From assembly GCF_002754315.1 (NCBI RefSeq), contig NZ_PEFE01000001.1, positions 2,790,001-2,854,000 of the forward strand: a stretch of 64,000 nt of DNA, written 5' to 3'. Both the position numbers and the translations under genes were made by a program. The DNA is from Flavobacterium sp. 11 (lineage in GTDB: Bacteria > Bacteroidota > Bacteroidia > Flavobacteriales > Flavobacteriaceae). Below the pieces are notes generated by a model, which did not search any database, had not been told where the DNA came from, and saw only the letters and a list, made by a program, of their open reading frames with translations. Below are positions 50,795-59,348 of this stretch, one piece after another; the stretch's first letter is position 1, and every line of letters begins with the position of its first letter.

Positions 50795-51334
50795 ATGAAC
50801 ACTATAATTCTCAAAACGGAACGATTAATACTAAGACCAATCACATTATTGGATTTGGATTATGTTCACGAATTACATTCTTTGAAAGAAACAGATGAAT
50901 TTAATACATTAGGAATTCCAAATAATATTGAAGAAACAAAACTACTTTTAGAAAAGTGGATTTTTGAAAACAATAAAGAACTTGCGACCCATTTTACTTT
51001 TGCGGTGGAATTAAATACCGGAAACCAAATGATAGGATTAATAGGAATCAATTTGGGGAAAGTAAAATATAAAAATGCCGAAGTTTGGTTCAAATTCCAC
51101 AAAGACCATTGGAACAAAGGCTACGCTACTGAAGCGTTGAAAGAAATTCTCCGTTTTGGATTTGAAGGACTGAATTTGCATCGTATTGAAGCAGGTTGCG
51201 CAGTGGGAAATATTGGTTCTATCAGCGTTTTGGAAAAAACCGGAATGACAAGAGAAGCCCACACCCGAAAATTATTACCATTGTCATCTGGCTGGTCCGA
51301 TAATTACGGTTACGCTATTTTAGCTACTGATTAG
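50795..51334 (+). CDS. GNAT N-acetyltransferase, RimJ/RimL-like
   Basis: 179 residues from the ATG at 50795 (MNTIILKTERLILRPITL), the usual start for this subgroup; an upstream ATG at 50765 adds ten unlike residues. Motifs: TERLILRP, VEIWFKFHKDHW-type AEVWFKFHKDHWNKGYATEALKEIL with the CoA loop, HRIEAGCAVGNIGSISVLEKTGM. It may acetylate a protein N-terminus or a small molecule; substrate unknown. Short gap to the next gene. Confidence 0.88.
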   Translation: MNTIILKTERLILRPITLLDLDYVHELHSLKETDEFNTLGIPNNIEETKLLLEKWIFENNKELATHFTFAVELNTGNQMIGLIGINLGKVKYKNAEVWFKFHKDHWNKGYATEALKEILRFGFEGLNLHRIEAGCAVGNIGSISVLEKTGMTREAHTRKLLPLSSGWSDNYGYAILATD

Positions 51335-51367
51335 CCATTTGTCCAATCTAAAAAAGCAACTTTTTAT

Positions 51368-51847
51368 ATGAATCCAAGAATTGAAATACTACCGGAGAAA
51401 AAATTAATTGGCAAACGAATAACACTTTCGCTTTCCAATAATAAAACTGCAGAACTTTGGAAAAGTTTTATGCCCAGACGAAAGGAAATCCAAAATAATA
51501 TTGGTGCCGATTTGTATTCCATGCAAAAATATGATGCGTCGTATTTTAATACTTTTAACCCCAATACTGAATTCGAAAAATGGGCAGCCGTTGCTGTAAC
51601 TGATTTTAATGAAATTCCAGAAGCCATGGAACCGATTATTTTGGCTGGAGGATTGTATGCGGTTTTTGTTCACAAAGGAGATGTATCGACCGCTTCAAAC
51701 ACATTTCAGTATATTTTTGGAACTTGGTTGCCCAACTCTGAATACGTTTTGGATGACAGATTCCATTTTGAATTATTAGGGGAAAAATACAAGAATAACG
51801 ATCCCAGTTCCGAAGAGGAAATTTGGATTCCAATCCAACTGAAATAA
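51368..51847 (+). CDS. GyrI-like (AraC effector-binding type) domain protein
   Basis: 159 residues, a stand-alone GyrI-like/SOUL-fold domain: RIEILPEKKLIGKRITLSLSNNKTAELWKSFMPRRKEI, then MEPIILAGGLYAVFVHKGDVSTASNTFQYIFGTWLPNSEYVLDDRFHFELLGEKY. Such domains bind amphipathic small molecules in transcription factors or alone. No DNA-binding part. Probably co-transcribed with the acetyltransferase gene 33 bases upstream. Confidence 0.88.
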   Translation: MNPRIEILPEKKLIGKRITLSLSNNKTAELWKSFMPRRKEIQNNIGADLYSMQKYDASYFNTFNPNTEFEKWAAVAVTDFNEIPEAMEPIILAGGLYAVFVHKGDVSTASNTFQYIFGTWLPNSEYVLDDRFHFELLGEKYKNNDPSSEEEIWIPIQLK

Positions 51848-51889
51848 TTTTCGAAATTAATTATCAAAAAGAAAAATGGTATAAATGAC

Positions 51890-51922
51890 AAAACCACTGC
51901 CGGTACAAAAAGCAGTGGTTTT
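51890..51922. terminator. Terminator between convergent genes
   Basis: AAAACCACTGC (51890-51900) and GCAGTGGTTTT (51912-51922), perfect 11-bp arms, 11-nt loop. It separates the GyrI-like gene from the end of efflux operon 2 and can serve both. Confidence 0.8.
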
Positions 51923-51963
51923 GAAACAAACAGGAATCAATAATAATTAGTCAAGCAATCTCA

Positions 51964-53373
51964 TTATTGCCAGCCACCACCAAGGGCCCTGTACAATTGA
52001 ATTATCGCTTTATATTGTTGGAATTTATTGTCTATCAAGCTTAGTTCCGCATTCAAAGCATTGTCTTTTACAGTCAAAACTTCTAAATAATTGGCTAAAC
52101 CGTACGTCAACAATTCATCCGAATAATCAGTGGCTTTATTCAAAGCATCGACTTGTTTTTCTCTAACGGTGAGTTTATATGTTTCATTATTGTATTGTGC
52201 CAATGCATCCGAAACTTCTTTTCCAGCAGTTAATAACGACTGCTCAAACTGAAGATAGGCTTTTTCCTGATTGGCTTTTGCAATTTCGAACCTCGTTTTA
52301 ATTTGTCTTTGATTGAAAATAGGTTGCGTTAATCCCGTAACTATATTTGCAAAAATCGAATTGGCACTAAACCATTCTTTTAAATCAATACTCTGAAGTC
52401 CGCCTGTTGCAGTAAGTTTTAATGTTGGATAAAAATTACTTTTGGCAACATTTGTCTGTTCAAAATTTGAAATCAAGTTGTATTCAGCGGCAATCACGTC
52501 AGGTCTGTTTCGCAACAATGTCGCAGGCACACCAAGTGTAATTGTTGGTTGTATGGATTGTGACTCAAATGTGCTTCTTTCTATTTTAGCGGAACCTTCA
52601 CCCATAAGAATACTCATGGTATTTTCAAGAATGATAATGCTATTTTTTAAATCGGCAATGATAATTTCGGTAGCATATTTCTGTGCTTCGGTTTGCTTCA
52701 CGCCAACTTCGGTTACATTTCCTGCTTTTTTTAATGCAACAATAGTTTCAACACTTTGGTTTCTGTTAACCAATGTTTTCTCCGCTAATTTTATTTGTGC
52801 ATCAACCGAAAGCAATTGATAATACGTAGCTGCAATGTTAGCAATCAATTGCGTTTTCACAGCTTGATTTGCAGCTGTTGTTTGTAGATAAGCAGCATTT
52901 ACAGCACGCTTATTACTTCTTATTTTCCCCCAAATATCAGCTTCCCAAGAAAGACTTCCTGTAAATTGATATTGATCGGTACTTCTGTCTTGCAGCAATG
53001 CTCCAAACTGACTGTTCTTAGAAAGTTCTTGGTGCGTCCAATCGGCACCTGCAGAAAGAGTAGGGAAGTATCCCGCTTTTCCTTGTTTCATGGTTGCTTC
53101 TGCCGCTGCAATATTTTGCATGGCAATTTTGATATCAAGGTTGTTTTCTAATCCTTTTTTGATGTATCCCTGCAAAAGAGGATCTGTGAAAACATTGTTC
53201 CAAGCTACATTCGCAAGTGAAATGGTGTCGGTGGAAACCACTTCATTTCGATACAAATTTTCCGTTTTTAATTCCGGTCGTTTGTAATCTTTGGCGACAA
53301 AGCAAGACTGCATCAGTATTGCTGTAACTCCCAAGAGTGTGATTCTGTATATATTATTTTTCATTTTTTTCAT
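51964..53373 (-). CDS. Efflux outer membrane lipoprotein (OprM/NodT type), pump 2
   Basis: 469 residues. Lipobox MQSC (Cys about 24-27), unlike the OMF of pump 1. NodT/OprM markers: WEADIWGKIRSNKRAVNAAYLQ, LRNRPDVIAAEYNLI, FYPTLKLTATGGLQS and LTAGKEVSDALAQYNN. It forms the outer membrane channel for the RND pump. Its start overlaps the end of the permease gene by 20 bases, so translation is coupled; ATG at 53364 is an alternative start. Confidence 0.94.
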   Translation of the reverse strand: MKKMKNNIYRITLLGVTAILMQSCFVAKDYKRPELKTENLYRNEVVSTDTISLANVAWNNVFTDPLLQGYIKKGLENNLDIKIAMQNIAAAEATMKQGKAGYFPTLSAGADWTHQELSKNSQFGALLQDRSTDQYQFTGSLSWEADIWGKIRSNKRAVNAAYLQTTAANQAVKTQLIANIAATYYQLLSVDAQIKLAEKTLVNRNQSVETIVALKKAGNVTEVGVKQTEAQKYATEIIIADLKNSIIILENTMSILMGEGSAKIERSTFESQSIQPTITLGVPATLLRNRPDVIAAEYNLISNFEQTNVAKSNFYPTLKLTATGGLQSIDLKEWFSANSIFANIVTGLTQPIFNQRQIKTRFEIAKANQEKAYLQFEQSLLTAGKEVSDALAQYNNETYKLTVREKQVDALNKATDYSDELLTYGLANYLEVLTVKDNALNAELSLIDNKFQQYKAIIQLYRALGGGWQ

Positions 53374-56300
53374 CTAAAAGTGTAACATCTGATTCCTGAT
53401 TTTCTACAGGAAGTGGTTTTGTAGAAATTTTTTCCTGCAGGGTTTGGAAAACGATAAACAATACCGGAATAACAAATACCCCAAAAATGGTTCCGATTAA
53501 CATTCCGCCAATTGCTCCAGTTCCAATAGCATTGTTTCCAACAGCTCCAGCTCCTTTAGCTAACATTAAAGGCAATAATCCGAAGATAAATGCAAATGAT
53601 GTCATCAAAATAGGACGTAAACGGGCAACAGCACCATGAATAGCAGCTTGCGTAATACTCATTCCTTTTTTCCTGGAATCTACAGAAAACTCGACTATCA
53701 AAATGGCGTTTTTAGCGAGCAATCCAATAAGCATAATAAGTGTTATTTGTAAGTAAATGTTGTTACTCACATTGAATAAATAAGCAAATAGATAAGCTCC
53801 TGCTAAACCAATAGGCAATGAAATTAATACGGCAAAAGGCAACATATAACTTTCATATTGAGCGGCTAACAAGAAATATACAAAAACCAAGCACAATAAG
53901 AAAATATATAATGTCTGACCGCCTGCACTAATTTCCTCACGAGTCATTCCTGAATACTCGTAACCATATCCAACAGGTAAGCTTTGACTTGCCACTTCTT
54001 CAACTGCTTTAATCGCATCACCAGAACTGAAACCTTCATTTGGTGCACCAGTGATTTTTACCGATGTAAATAAATTGAAACGTTCAATTGCCTGTGGACC
54101 AAATACTTTTACTAAAGTCACAAATTGTGAAATAGGAGCCATCTGACCGGTATTATTTCTAACCAATACTTTATTCAATGATTCAGGATTACTTCTAAAC
54201 TCAGGATCAGATTGGTAAACTACTCGATATTGTTTTCCAAATTTGTTAAAATTAGAGGCATAAACTCCACCATAATAGCCTTGCATGGTTCCTAAAATAT
54301 CAGTTACTGTTAAACCTGATTTTTTTATGGCAGCAACATTCAAATCAATTCGGTATTGCGGGTAATTTGGAGAAAAAGAAGTAGCAGCATATTTGATTTC
54401 GGGACGGCTGTTTAAAGCGGCCAAAAATTTATTATTTACTTCACTTAACTCTTGGATAGAACCTCCTTTTTGATCTTGCAATTGAAATTCAAAACCATTG
54501 GTGAAACCAAAACCAACAAGAGTAGGACGAGCAAAATAGAGTACTTTCGCATCTTTAATTGCAGCGGTACGCTTAAATAGTTCAGCTACAACAGCTGTTA
54601 TTTCCTGATTGGCATCTTTACGTTCTGCCCAGGTTTTCAATTTTACAATGACCATTCCGTAGTTACTACCAGTACCACTTATTAAACTACGACCTGAAAT
54701 ACGAAGCACTTCTTTTATTTCTGGAATGTCTTTTACTTTATTTTCAATTTGCAACAATACTTCCTCAGTTCTTTCTAATGAAGTTCCGGGTGGAAGTGAA
54801 ACATCCGAAAGAATGGCACCTGTATCTTCACCAGGTACAAAAGCCTTTGGTGTAATATTTAATAACAAGATAAAAATCCCTGCAAAAACCGCAATTCCTA
54901 AAAAGGCTAACCATTTGCGTTTTATAAAAAACTCAACTGATCTTTTGTATTTGGCGGTTGTTGTTTCAAATCCAGCATTAAATGCAGTGTAAAAACGCTC
55001 CATAAAACCCTTTTTCTTGGAACTTTTATCGTGTTCTTTTAAGAAAATAGCACATAATGCAGGAGAAAGCGTTAAGGCGTTAATAGCTGATAATACAATT
55101 GAAACGGCTAAAGTTAATCCAAACTGTTTGTAGAAAACTCCTGCAGAACCACTGATAAATGATACAGGAATAAATACCGCCGACATAACAAGTGTAATGG
55201 AAATAATAGCACTACTTATATCTTGCATGGCACTGTGAGCCGCTTTTTTTGGATCGTGTTCTCCAGCTTCCATTTTGGCATGGACGGCTTCGACCACTAC
55301 AATCGCATCATCAACCACAATTCCGACGGCAAGTACTAAGGCAAAAAGCGTTAATAAGTTAATGGTAAAGCCAAATAGACTTAGGAAAAAGAAAGTTCCC
55401 ACAATAGCCACAGGTACAGAAATTGCAGGTATAAGAGTTGATCTCCAATCTTGTAAGAAGATAAAAACTACAATAAATACTAATAAAAAGGCTTCTATTA
55501 AGGTATGAATCACTTTTGTGATAGATTCATCTAAGAAGTCATTTGCATTAATTAATGTCGCGTATTTTACCCCTTTAGGGAAATTTACTTCTGCTTGATC
55601 CAATACTTTTAAGGATCCTTCAATTACTTCTTGTGCATTAGATCCTGCAGTTTGTGCAATAGCAATTGCAATAGATTTGTTCCCGTTTGTATAGGCATTA
55701 CTGGCATAATTTACAGCTCCCAATTCAATTTTTGCAACATCACCTAGCTTAAGGATTTCTCCATTTTCGGTTGAACGAACAATAATTTCTTCAAACTCTT
55801 TTGCATTTTGTAAACGCCCTTTGTATTTTAATGTATATTGAAACGATTGGTCGCCACTTTCACCCAATTGACCCGGAGCTGCTTCAATATTTTGCTCAGC
55901 TAATAACGTTGTAATATCCGAAGGAACCAGTCCATAAGCTCCCATTACATCTGGCTTAAGCCAAATACGCATAGAGTAGTCTTTTTGACCAAAAATCATT
56001 GCTTCTCCAACTCCGGCTACACGTTTTATTTTTGGTAAAATATTGATGTTAGCATAATTTTGAAGAAAAACATCGTCATAATCAGGGTTTTCACTGTACA
56101 GTGATAAAATCAAAATATTATCACTTTGTCTCTTTGAAGTTGTAACACCGGCTCTTGTAACTTCTTGAGGCAATAAAGGTGTAGCACGTGATACACGATT
56201 TTGTACATTCACAGCTGCTAAATCAGGATTTGTACCTAATTTAAAGTATATATTAATGGAAGCAGAACCATCATTATTTGATGTAGAAGTCATATAAGTC

Positions 56301-56524
56301 ATGTCTTCAACACCGTTGATTTGTTCTTCTAATGGAATTACTACCGAGTTCATTACAACTTCGGCACTTGCTCCTTGATAATTTGCTGATACAGTTACCG
56401 TAGGTGGCGCTATTTCTGGATATTGAGATACTGGAAGTGAGGTTAATCCTAAAACTCCCAAAATTACGATGATAATAGATACCACCGTTGACAATACCGG
56501 TCTGTCAATGAATTTTGAAAACAT
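53354..56524 (-). CDS. RND multidrug efflux permease (HAE1, AcrB-like), pump 2
   Basis: 1056 residues. Closer to AcrB/MexB than pump 1: opening MFSKFIDRPVLSTVVSIIIVILG, LPVSQYPEIAPPTVTVSANYQGASAEVV, proton-relay Asp pair in VGIVVDDAIVVVEAV (TM4) and Lys in LLAKNAILIVEF (TM10). Twelve membrane helices and two large periplasmic domains. It acts with the lipoprotein adaptor upstream and the OprM-like channel downstream. Substrates likely hydrophobic drugs or bile-like compounds, by family. Confidence 0.96.
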   Translation of the reverse strand: MFSKFIDRPVLSTVVSIIIVILGVLGLTSLPVSQYPEIAPPTVTVSANYQGASAEVVMNSVVIPLEEQINGVEDMTYMTSTSNNDGSASINIYFKLGTNPDLAAVNVQNRVSRATPLLPQEVTRAGVTTSKRQSDNILILSLYSENPDYDDVFLQNYANINILPKIKRVAGVGEAMIFGQKDYSMRIWLKPDVMGAYGLVPSDITTLLAEQNIEAAPGQLGESGDQSFQYTLKYKGRLQNAKEFEEIIVRSTENGEILKLGDVAKIELGAVNYASNAYTNGNKSIAIAIAQTAGSNAQEVIEGSLKVLDQAEVNFPKGVKYATLINANDFLDESITKVIHTLIEAFLLVFIVVFIFLQDWRSTLIPAISVPVAIVGTFFFLSLFGFTINLLTLFALVLAVGIVVDDAIVVVEAVHAKMEAGEHDPKKAAHSAMQDISSAIISITLVMSAVFIPVSFISGSAGVFYKQFGLTLAVSIVLSAINALTLSPALCAIFLKEHDKSSKKKGFMERFYTAFNAGFETTTAKYKRSVEFFIKRKWLAFLGIAVFAGIFILLLNITPKAFVPGEDTGAILSDVSLPPGTSLERTEEVLLQIENKVKDIPEIKEVLRISGRSLISGTGSNYGMVIVKLKTWAERKDANQEITAVVAELFKRTAAIKDAKVLYFARPTLVGFGFTNGFEFQLQDQKGGSIQELSEVNNKFLAALNSRPEIKYAATSFSPNYPQYRIDLNVAAIKKSGLTVTDILGTMQGYYGGVYASNFNKFGKQYRVVYQSDPEFRSNPESLNKVLVRNNTGQMAPISQFVTLVKVFGPQAIERFNLFTSVKITGAPNEGFSSGDAIKAVEEVASQSLPVGYGYEYSGMTREEISAGGQTLYIFLLCLVFVYFLLAAQYESYMLPFAVLISLPIGLAGAYLFAYLFNVSNNIYLQITLIMLIGLLAKNAILIVEFSVDSRKKGMSITQAAIHGAVARLRPILMTSFAFIFGLLPLMLAKGAGAVGNNAIGTGAIGGMLIGTIFGVFVIPVLFIVFQTLQEKISTKPLPVENQESDVTLLDEKNEK

Positions 56525-56557
56525 ATTTTGTTATTTATTCAATAGTTAGTTTGTCAA

Positions 56558-57664
56558 TTATTTTTTTGTTGGATTGATTATCGTATTAAAATCAACTACT
56601 TCAGGTTTAATAAGGGTTCCTTCAGTTACAATCCCAACTCCTTCAATAAGTATTTTATCGTTAATATTTAATCCGCTATCAACTACAAAAAATTTGCCTC
56701 CAGGAATTGCACGCACTTCAATTGGAACAGCTTTCACTTTGTTATCTTTATCCACAACAAGTGCCACACGCTTGTCTTGTAATTCTAATGAAGCATTTTG
56801 TGGGATAATAATAACATCTTCTAAATCTGTTGGGATTTGAATAGTTCCACTTCCTCCAGAACGCAATAATTTATTCCCGTTTGGAAAACTTGCCCTTACA
56901 TTAAAGGAACCTGTTGCTGCATTGGCTTGTCCGCTAAAGGTTTCAATTTTACCCTTTTGTTCATATTGCATACCATTGCTCAAAACTAAGTTTACAGCTT
57001 TCATTTTGTTTATTTTTTCTTGAAAAGACTTTCCTTGAGCATGCATCATGATGTCCAATTGTTCTTTTTCATTTACTGAAAAATAGGCATAAATGGTACT
57101 CACATCTGAAATGCGAGTTAAAGGCTCGACTGTTTGACTGCTGACATAACTTCCCAGTCTTAAAGGTAAAGTTCCCACAATTCCATTAACCGGACTTTTT
57201 ATGGTAGCATAATTAATTCTGGCAACGATACTTTGATAAGTACTTTTAGCGCTAGCTAAATTTGCTTTTGCAGTTTCTAATTGAACATCACTGATTATTT
57301 TTCTTTCTACCAAAGGGATTAAACGATTTACTTCCACTTGAGCAGCAGCAACTTTTGCTTTTGCAGCTCCAGCTTCTTGGGTTGCCGTTTGTGTCTCTAA
57401 TTTAAAAAGCAATTGACCTTTTTTAACTTCTTGACCTTCTTGGACATATATTTTTTCAATATATCCATCTACTTTTGCGCGAATGTCAATATCTGTAACA
57501 CCTTCTAAACTAGCAGGATATTCAGCTAATAAAGTGGTATTAGATGTTCCTATTTCGACAACTTTATAGGGCATTACAGGAGGAGCTGTTGGAGCGGTTT
57601 CTTTTTTACAGGAGAGCAAGCTTATTGATAACAAAATTGCACTTATAAAATATTTCTTTTTCAT
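56558..57664 (-). CDS. RND efflux periplasmic adaptor lipoprotein, pump 2
   Basis: 368 residues. Lipobox LLSC (Cys about 19). AcrA-type domains: YPASLEGVTDIDIRAKVDGYIEKIYVQEGQEVKKGQLLFKLET (lipoyl half), alpha hairpin, INYATIKSPVNGIVGTLPLRLGSYV (second lipoyl half), then beta-barrel and membrane-proximal parts. Second gene of the operon, 36 bases after the regulator. Confidence 0.94.
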   Translation of the reverse strand: MKKKYFISAILLSISLLSCKKETAPTAPPVMPYKVVEIGTSNTTLLAEYPASLEGVTDIDIRAKVDGYIEKIYVQEGQEVKKGQLLFKLETQTATQEAGAAKAKVAAAQVEVNRLIPLVERKIISDVQLETAKANLASAKSTYQSIVARINYATIKSPVNGIVGTLPLRLGSYVSSQTVEPLTRISDVSTIYAYFSVNEKEQLDIMMHAQGKSFQEKINKMKAVNLVLSNGMQYEQKGKIETFSGQANAATGSFNVRASFPNGNKLLRSGGSGTIQIPTDLEDVIIIPQNASLELQDKRVALVVDKDNKVKAVPIEVRAIPGGKFFVVDSGLNINDKILIEGVGIVTEGTLIKPEVVDFNTIINPTKK

Positions 57665-57699
57665 ACGGGACTATTTTCTAAAATTGATTAATTATTATT

Positions 57700-58188
57700 T
57701 TAACTGTTATTTCTTTCTATTTCTTTGAATTTTTCGATTGTCTTAATTAAAAGTTCCTCTACTTCGCAAACGTGTGCCTTGTAGGCCTTGACATTTTCCA
57801 TATTGCATCGTTCTTCAGTACACGAAATAGTTTGCTCTCTGTAAGAGATTAATTTGTCTATTATCTTTTTTTCAAAATCCAGGATTTTGATATAATTTGT
57901 TAATCTTTCACTGAATTGGGAAGGCTTAAAATATTTTTTTCGATCACCACATAAAGTGTAGTAATTTATTTTATCCATTTTTAGAAGCAGATTCAAGTTG
58001 GTTGAAATAGAGCTTTTACTGGCCCCAAGTTTTTCTACTATCTCTTCAAATGTTAACCCGGTTTTGCAACCATCAATTATTAGTAATCCTAAAATTCTGG
58101 AACCTAGTGGCGGTAAATTGTATAATAACTCAAAATGAATTCCGAACATCTCGATAAGTTCTTCTCTCTCTTTTTGTATTGCAGCCAT
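57700..58188 (-). CDS. GbsR/MarR-family transcriptional regulator of pump 2
   Basis: 162 residues. Winged helix-turn-helix in the first 90: LPPLGSRILGLLIIDGCKTGLTFEEIVEKLGASKSSISTNLNLLLKMDKINYYTLCGDRKKYFKPSQ. A C-terminal dimerisation helix region (about 95-162) contains Cys pairs (SCTEERCNME), which could sense metal or thiol state. First gene of operon regulator - adaptor - permease - OMF. An inverted-repeat operator lies directly upstream of its -7 box, so autorepression and control of the pump are likely. Confidence 0.9.
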   Translation of the reverse strand: MAAIQKEREELIEMFGIHFELLYNLPPLGSRILGLLIIDGCKTGLTFEEIVEKLGASKSSISTNLNLLLKMDKINYYTLCGDRKKYFKPSQFSERLTNYIKILDFEKKIIDKLISYREQTISCTEERCNMENVKAYKAHVCEVEELLIKTIEKFKEIERNNS

Positions 58189-58199
58189 GATTTTTTTTG

Positions 58200-58207
58200 C
58201 AAAATTA
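58200..58207 (-). promoter_or_regulatory. -7 box of efflux operon 2
   Basis: On the minus strand TAATTTTG, exact match to TAnnTTTG, 11 bases before the regulator's ATG at 58188. The short leader means the operator occupies the -33 region. Confidence 0.55.
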
Positions 58208-58210
58208 AAG

Positions 58211-58243
58211 TTAGTTCGTAATTTACCGAACTAAACGAACTTA
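58211..58243. promoter_or_regulatory. Operator of the GbsR/MarR-type regulator
   Basis: TTAGTTCG (58211-58218) and CGAACTAA (58227-58234), perfect 8-bp inverted repeat with an 8-bp spacer, followed by a partial third site CGAACTTA (58236-58243). Another TTAGTTCG lies at 58346-58353. It is placed where bound repressor would block the -33 region of operon 2. Confidence 0.65.
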
Positions 58244-58345
58244 AAATTATGTTAATTTTTTAAGAAAACGATTTCTTTGGAATTGTCAGCCTTTGGAATA
58301 AAAATCTAAAGTTTAACCATCAATTAGTTATATTTAAATTAAAAG

Positions 58346-58353
58346 TTAGTTCG
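58346..58353 (+). promoter_or_regulatory. Isolated operator half-site upstream of the DUF1080 gene
   Basis: TTAGTTCG, identical to the left arm of the operator at 58211-58234, within the shared divergent intergenic region. It may bring the DUF1080 gene under the same regulator. Confidence 0.4.
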
Positions 58354-58430
58354 TGAAAAAAAAATGCTTAATATTGAAAAGAGAACAATTATGCTATATT
58401 TATATTTTTTTAAACCAAATGAATTTAACT

Positions 58431-59225
58431 ATGAAATCTAAAAACTTCAAGAACTCTTTTTTAATGATTGCCTTATTTTCTGCAACGGCAGCTATGGCGC
58501 AACACAAATATGTGAATACTCCACCTGAGGTTTCCCCAATGCCAATGAAACCCGAAATGACGGAAATTTGGGAACCGGAAGTAAAAGTAATAACGCCAGC
58601 TAAAACTCTTGGAAGTGCGCCTTCGGATGCGATTATTTTATTTGACGGTAAAAACTTAGACCAATGGGTAAGTCAAAAAGATGCAAGCAAACCTGCTGGA
58701 TGGAAAATTGTTGACAAAGATTATATGGAAGTTGTTCCGGGTTCTGGAGCGATTCAAACTAAAATGGCTTTTGGTGATTGCCAGTTGCACTTGGAGTGGA
58801 GCGCACCGGATGTTGTTTTAGATGGAGGACAGGCTAGAGGAAATAGTGGTGTCTTTTTCCAAAACAGATACGAATTGCAAATATTGGATTCCTACAATAA
58901 CAGAACATACAATAATGGTCAAGCCGGAAGTATTTATAAAGACCATCCACCATTGGTAAACGCTGTAAAAACGCCATTGGAATGGAATATTTATGATGTA
59001 ATCTACACTGCACCAAGATTCAAAGCTGATGGCAAGATTGATGCTCCGGCGAGAATTACCGTATTTTTGAATGGTGTTTTGGTACAAAATAACACTACAA
59101 TAAATGGGTTGACTCTTTATATTGGTTTGCATAATTATCCTTCATCTCATGGTGATGATGTTATTTCGCTTCAAGATCATGATTCTAAAAATCAATTCAG
59201 AAATATTTGGATTAGAAAACTTTAA
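58431..59225 (+). CDS. Secreted DUF1080 (3-keto-disaccharide hydrolase-like) protein
   Basis: 264 residues from the ATG at 58431 (MKSKNFKNSFLMIALFSATAAMAQ), chosen because it gives a signal peptide; a GTG at 58353 and an ATG at 58419 are in frame. The DUF1080 fold is visible: IILFDGKNLDQWVSQ, GWKIVDKDYMEVVPGSGAIQTKMAFGDCQLHLEWS, GNSGVFFQNRYELQILDSYNN, EWNIYDVIYTAPRF, FRNIWIRKL. A concanavalin-like sugar-active domain; some members hydrolyse 3-keto-glycosides. Divergent from efflux operon 2, and ends at a terminator. Confidence 0.9.
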   Translation: MKSKNFKNSFLMIALFSATAAMAQHKYVNTPPEVSPMPMKPEMTEIWEPEVKVITPAKTLGSAPSDAIILFDGKNLDQWVSQKDASKPAGWKIVDKDYMEVVPGSGAIQTKMAFGDCQLHLEWSAPDVVLDGGQARGNSGVFFQNRYELQILDSYNNRTYNNGQAGSIYKDHPPLVNAVKTPLEWNIYDVIYTAPRFKADGKIDAPARITVFLNGVLVQNNTTINGLTLYIGLHNYPSSHGDDVISLQDHDSKNQFRNIWIRKL

Positions 59226-59236
59226 AAAATTATACT

Positions 59237-59268
59237 AACGGAGCGCTTCAAACGCTCCGTTTTTTTTG
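59237..59268 (+). terminator. Terminator of the DUF1080 gene
   Basis: AACGGAGCG (59237-59245) and CGCTCCGTT (59253-59261), perfect 9-bp arms, 7-nt loop, followed by a T run. Confidence 0.9.
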
Positions 59269-59316
59269 GCTCCAAATCACAATTAGGAACAACTCTGTTT
59301 TGAAATCTAATTTACT

Positions 59317-59324
59317 TATATTTG
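59317..59324 (+). promoter_or_regulatory. -7 box upstream of the HD-domain gene
   Basis: TATATTTG, exact match to TAnnTTTG. It covers the TTG at 59322 that could otherwise be read as a start codon, so translation more likely begins at the GTG at 59349. Confidence 0.5.
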
Positions 59325-59348
59325 TTGACCTTAAAAACAAACTTAATA

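Noticed and set aside
59322..59348. TTG start giving nine extra residues for the HD-domain protein
   Set aside because: The TTG lies inside the TATATTTG -7 box; the GTG at 59349 gives the family-typical N-terminus.
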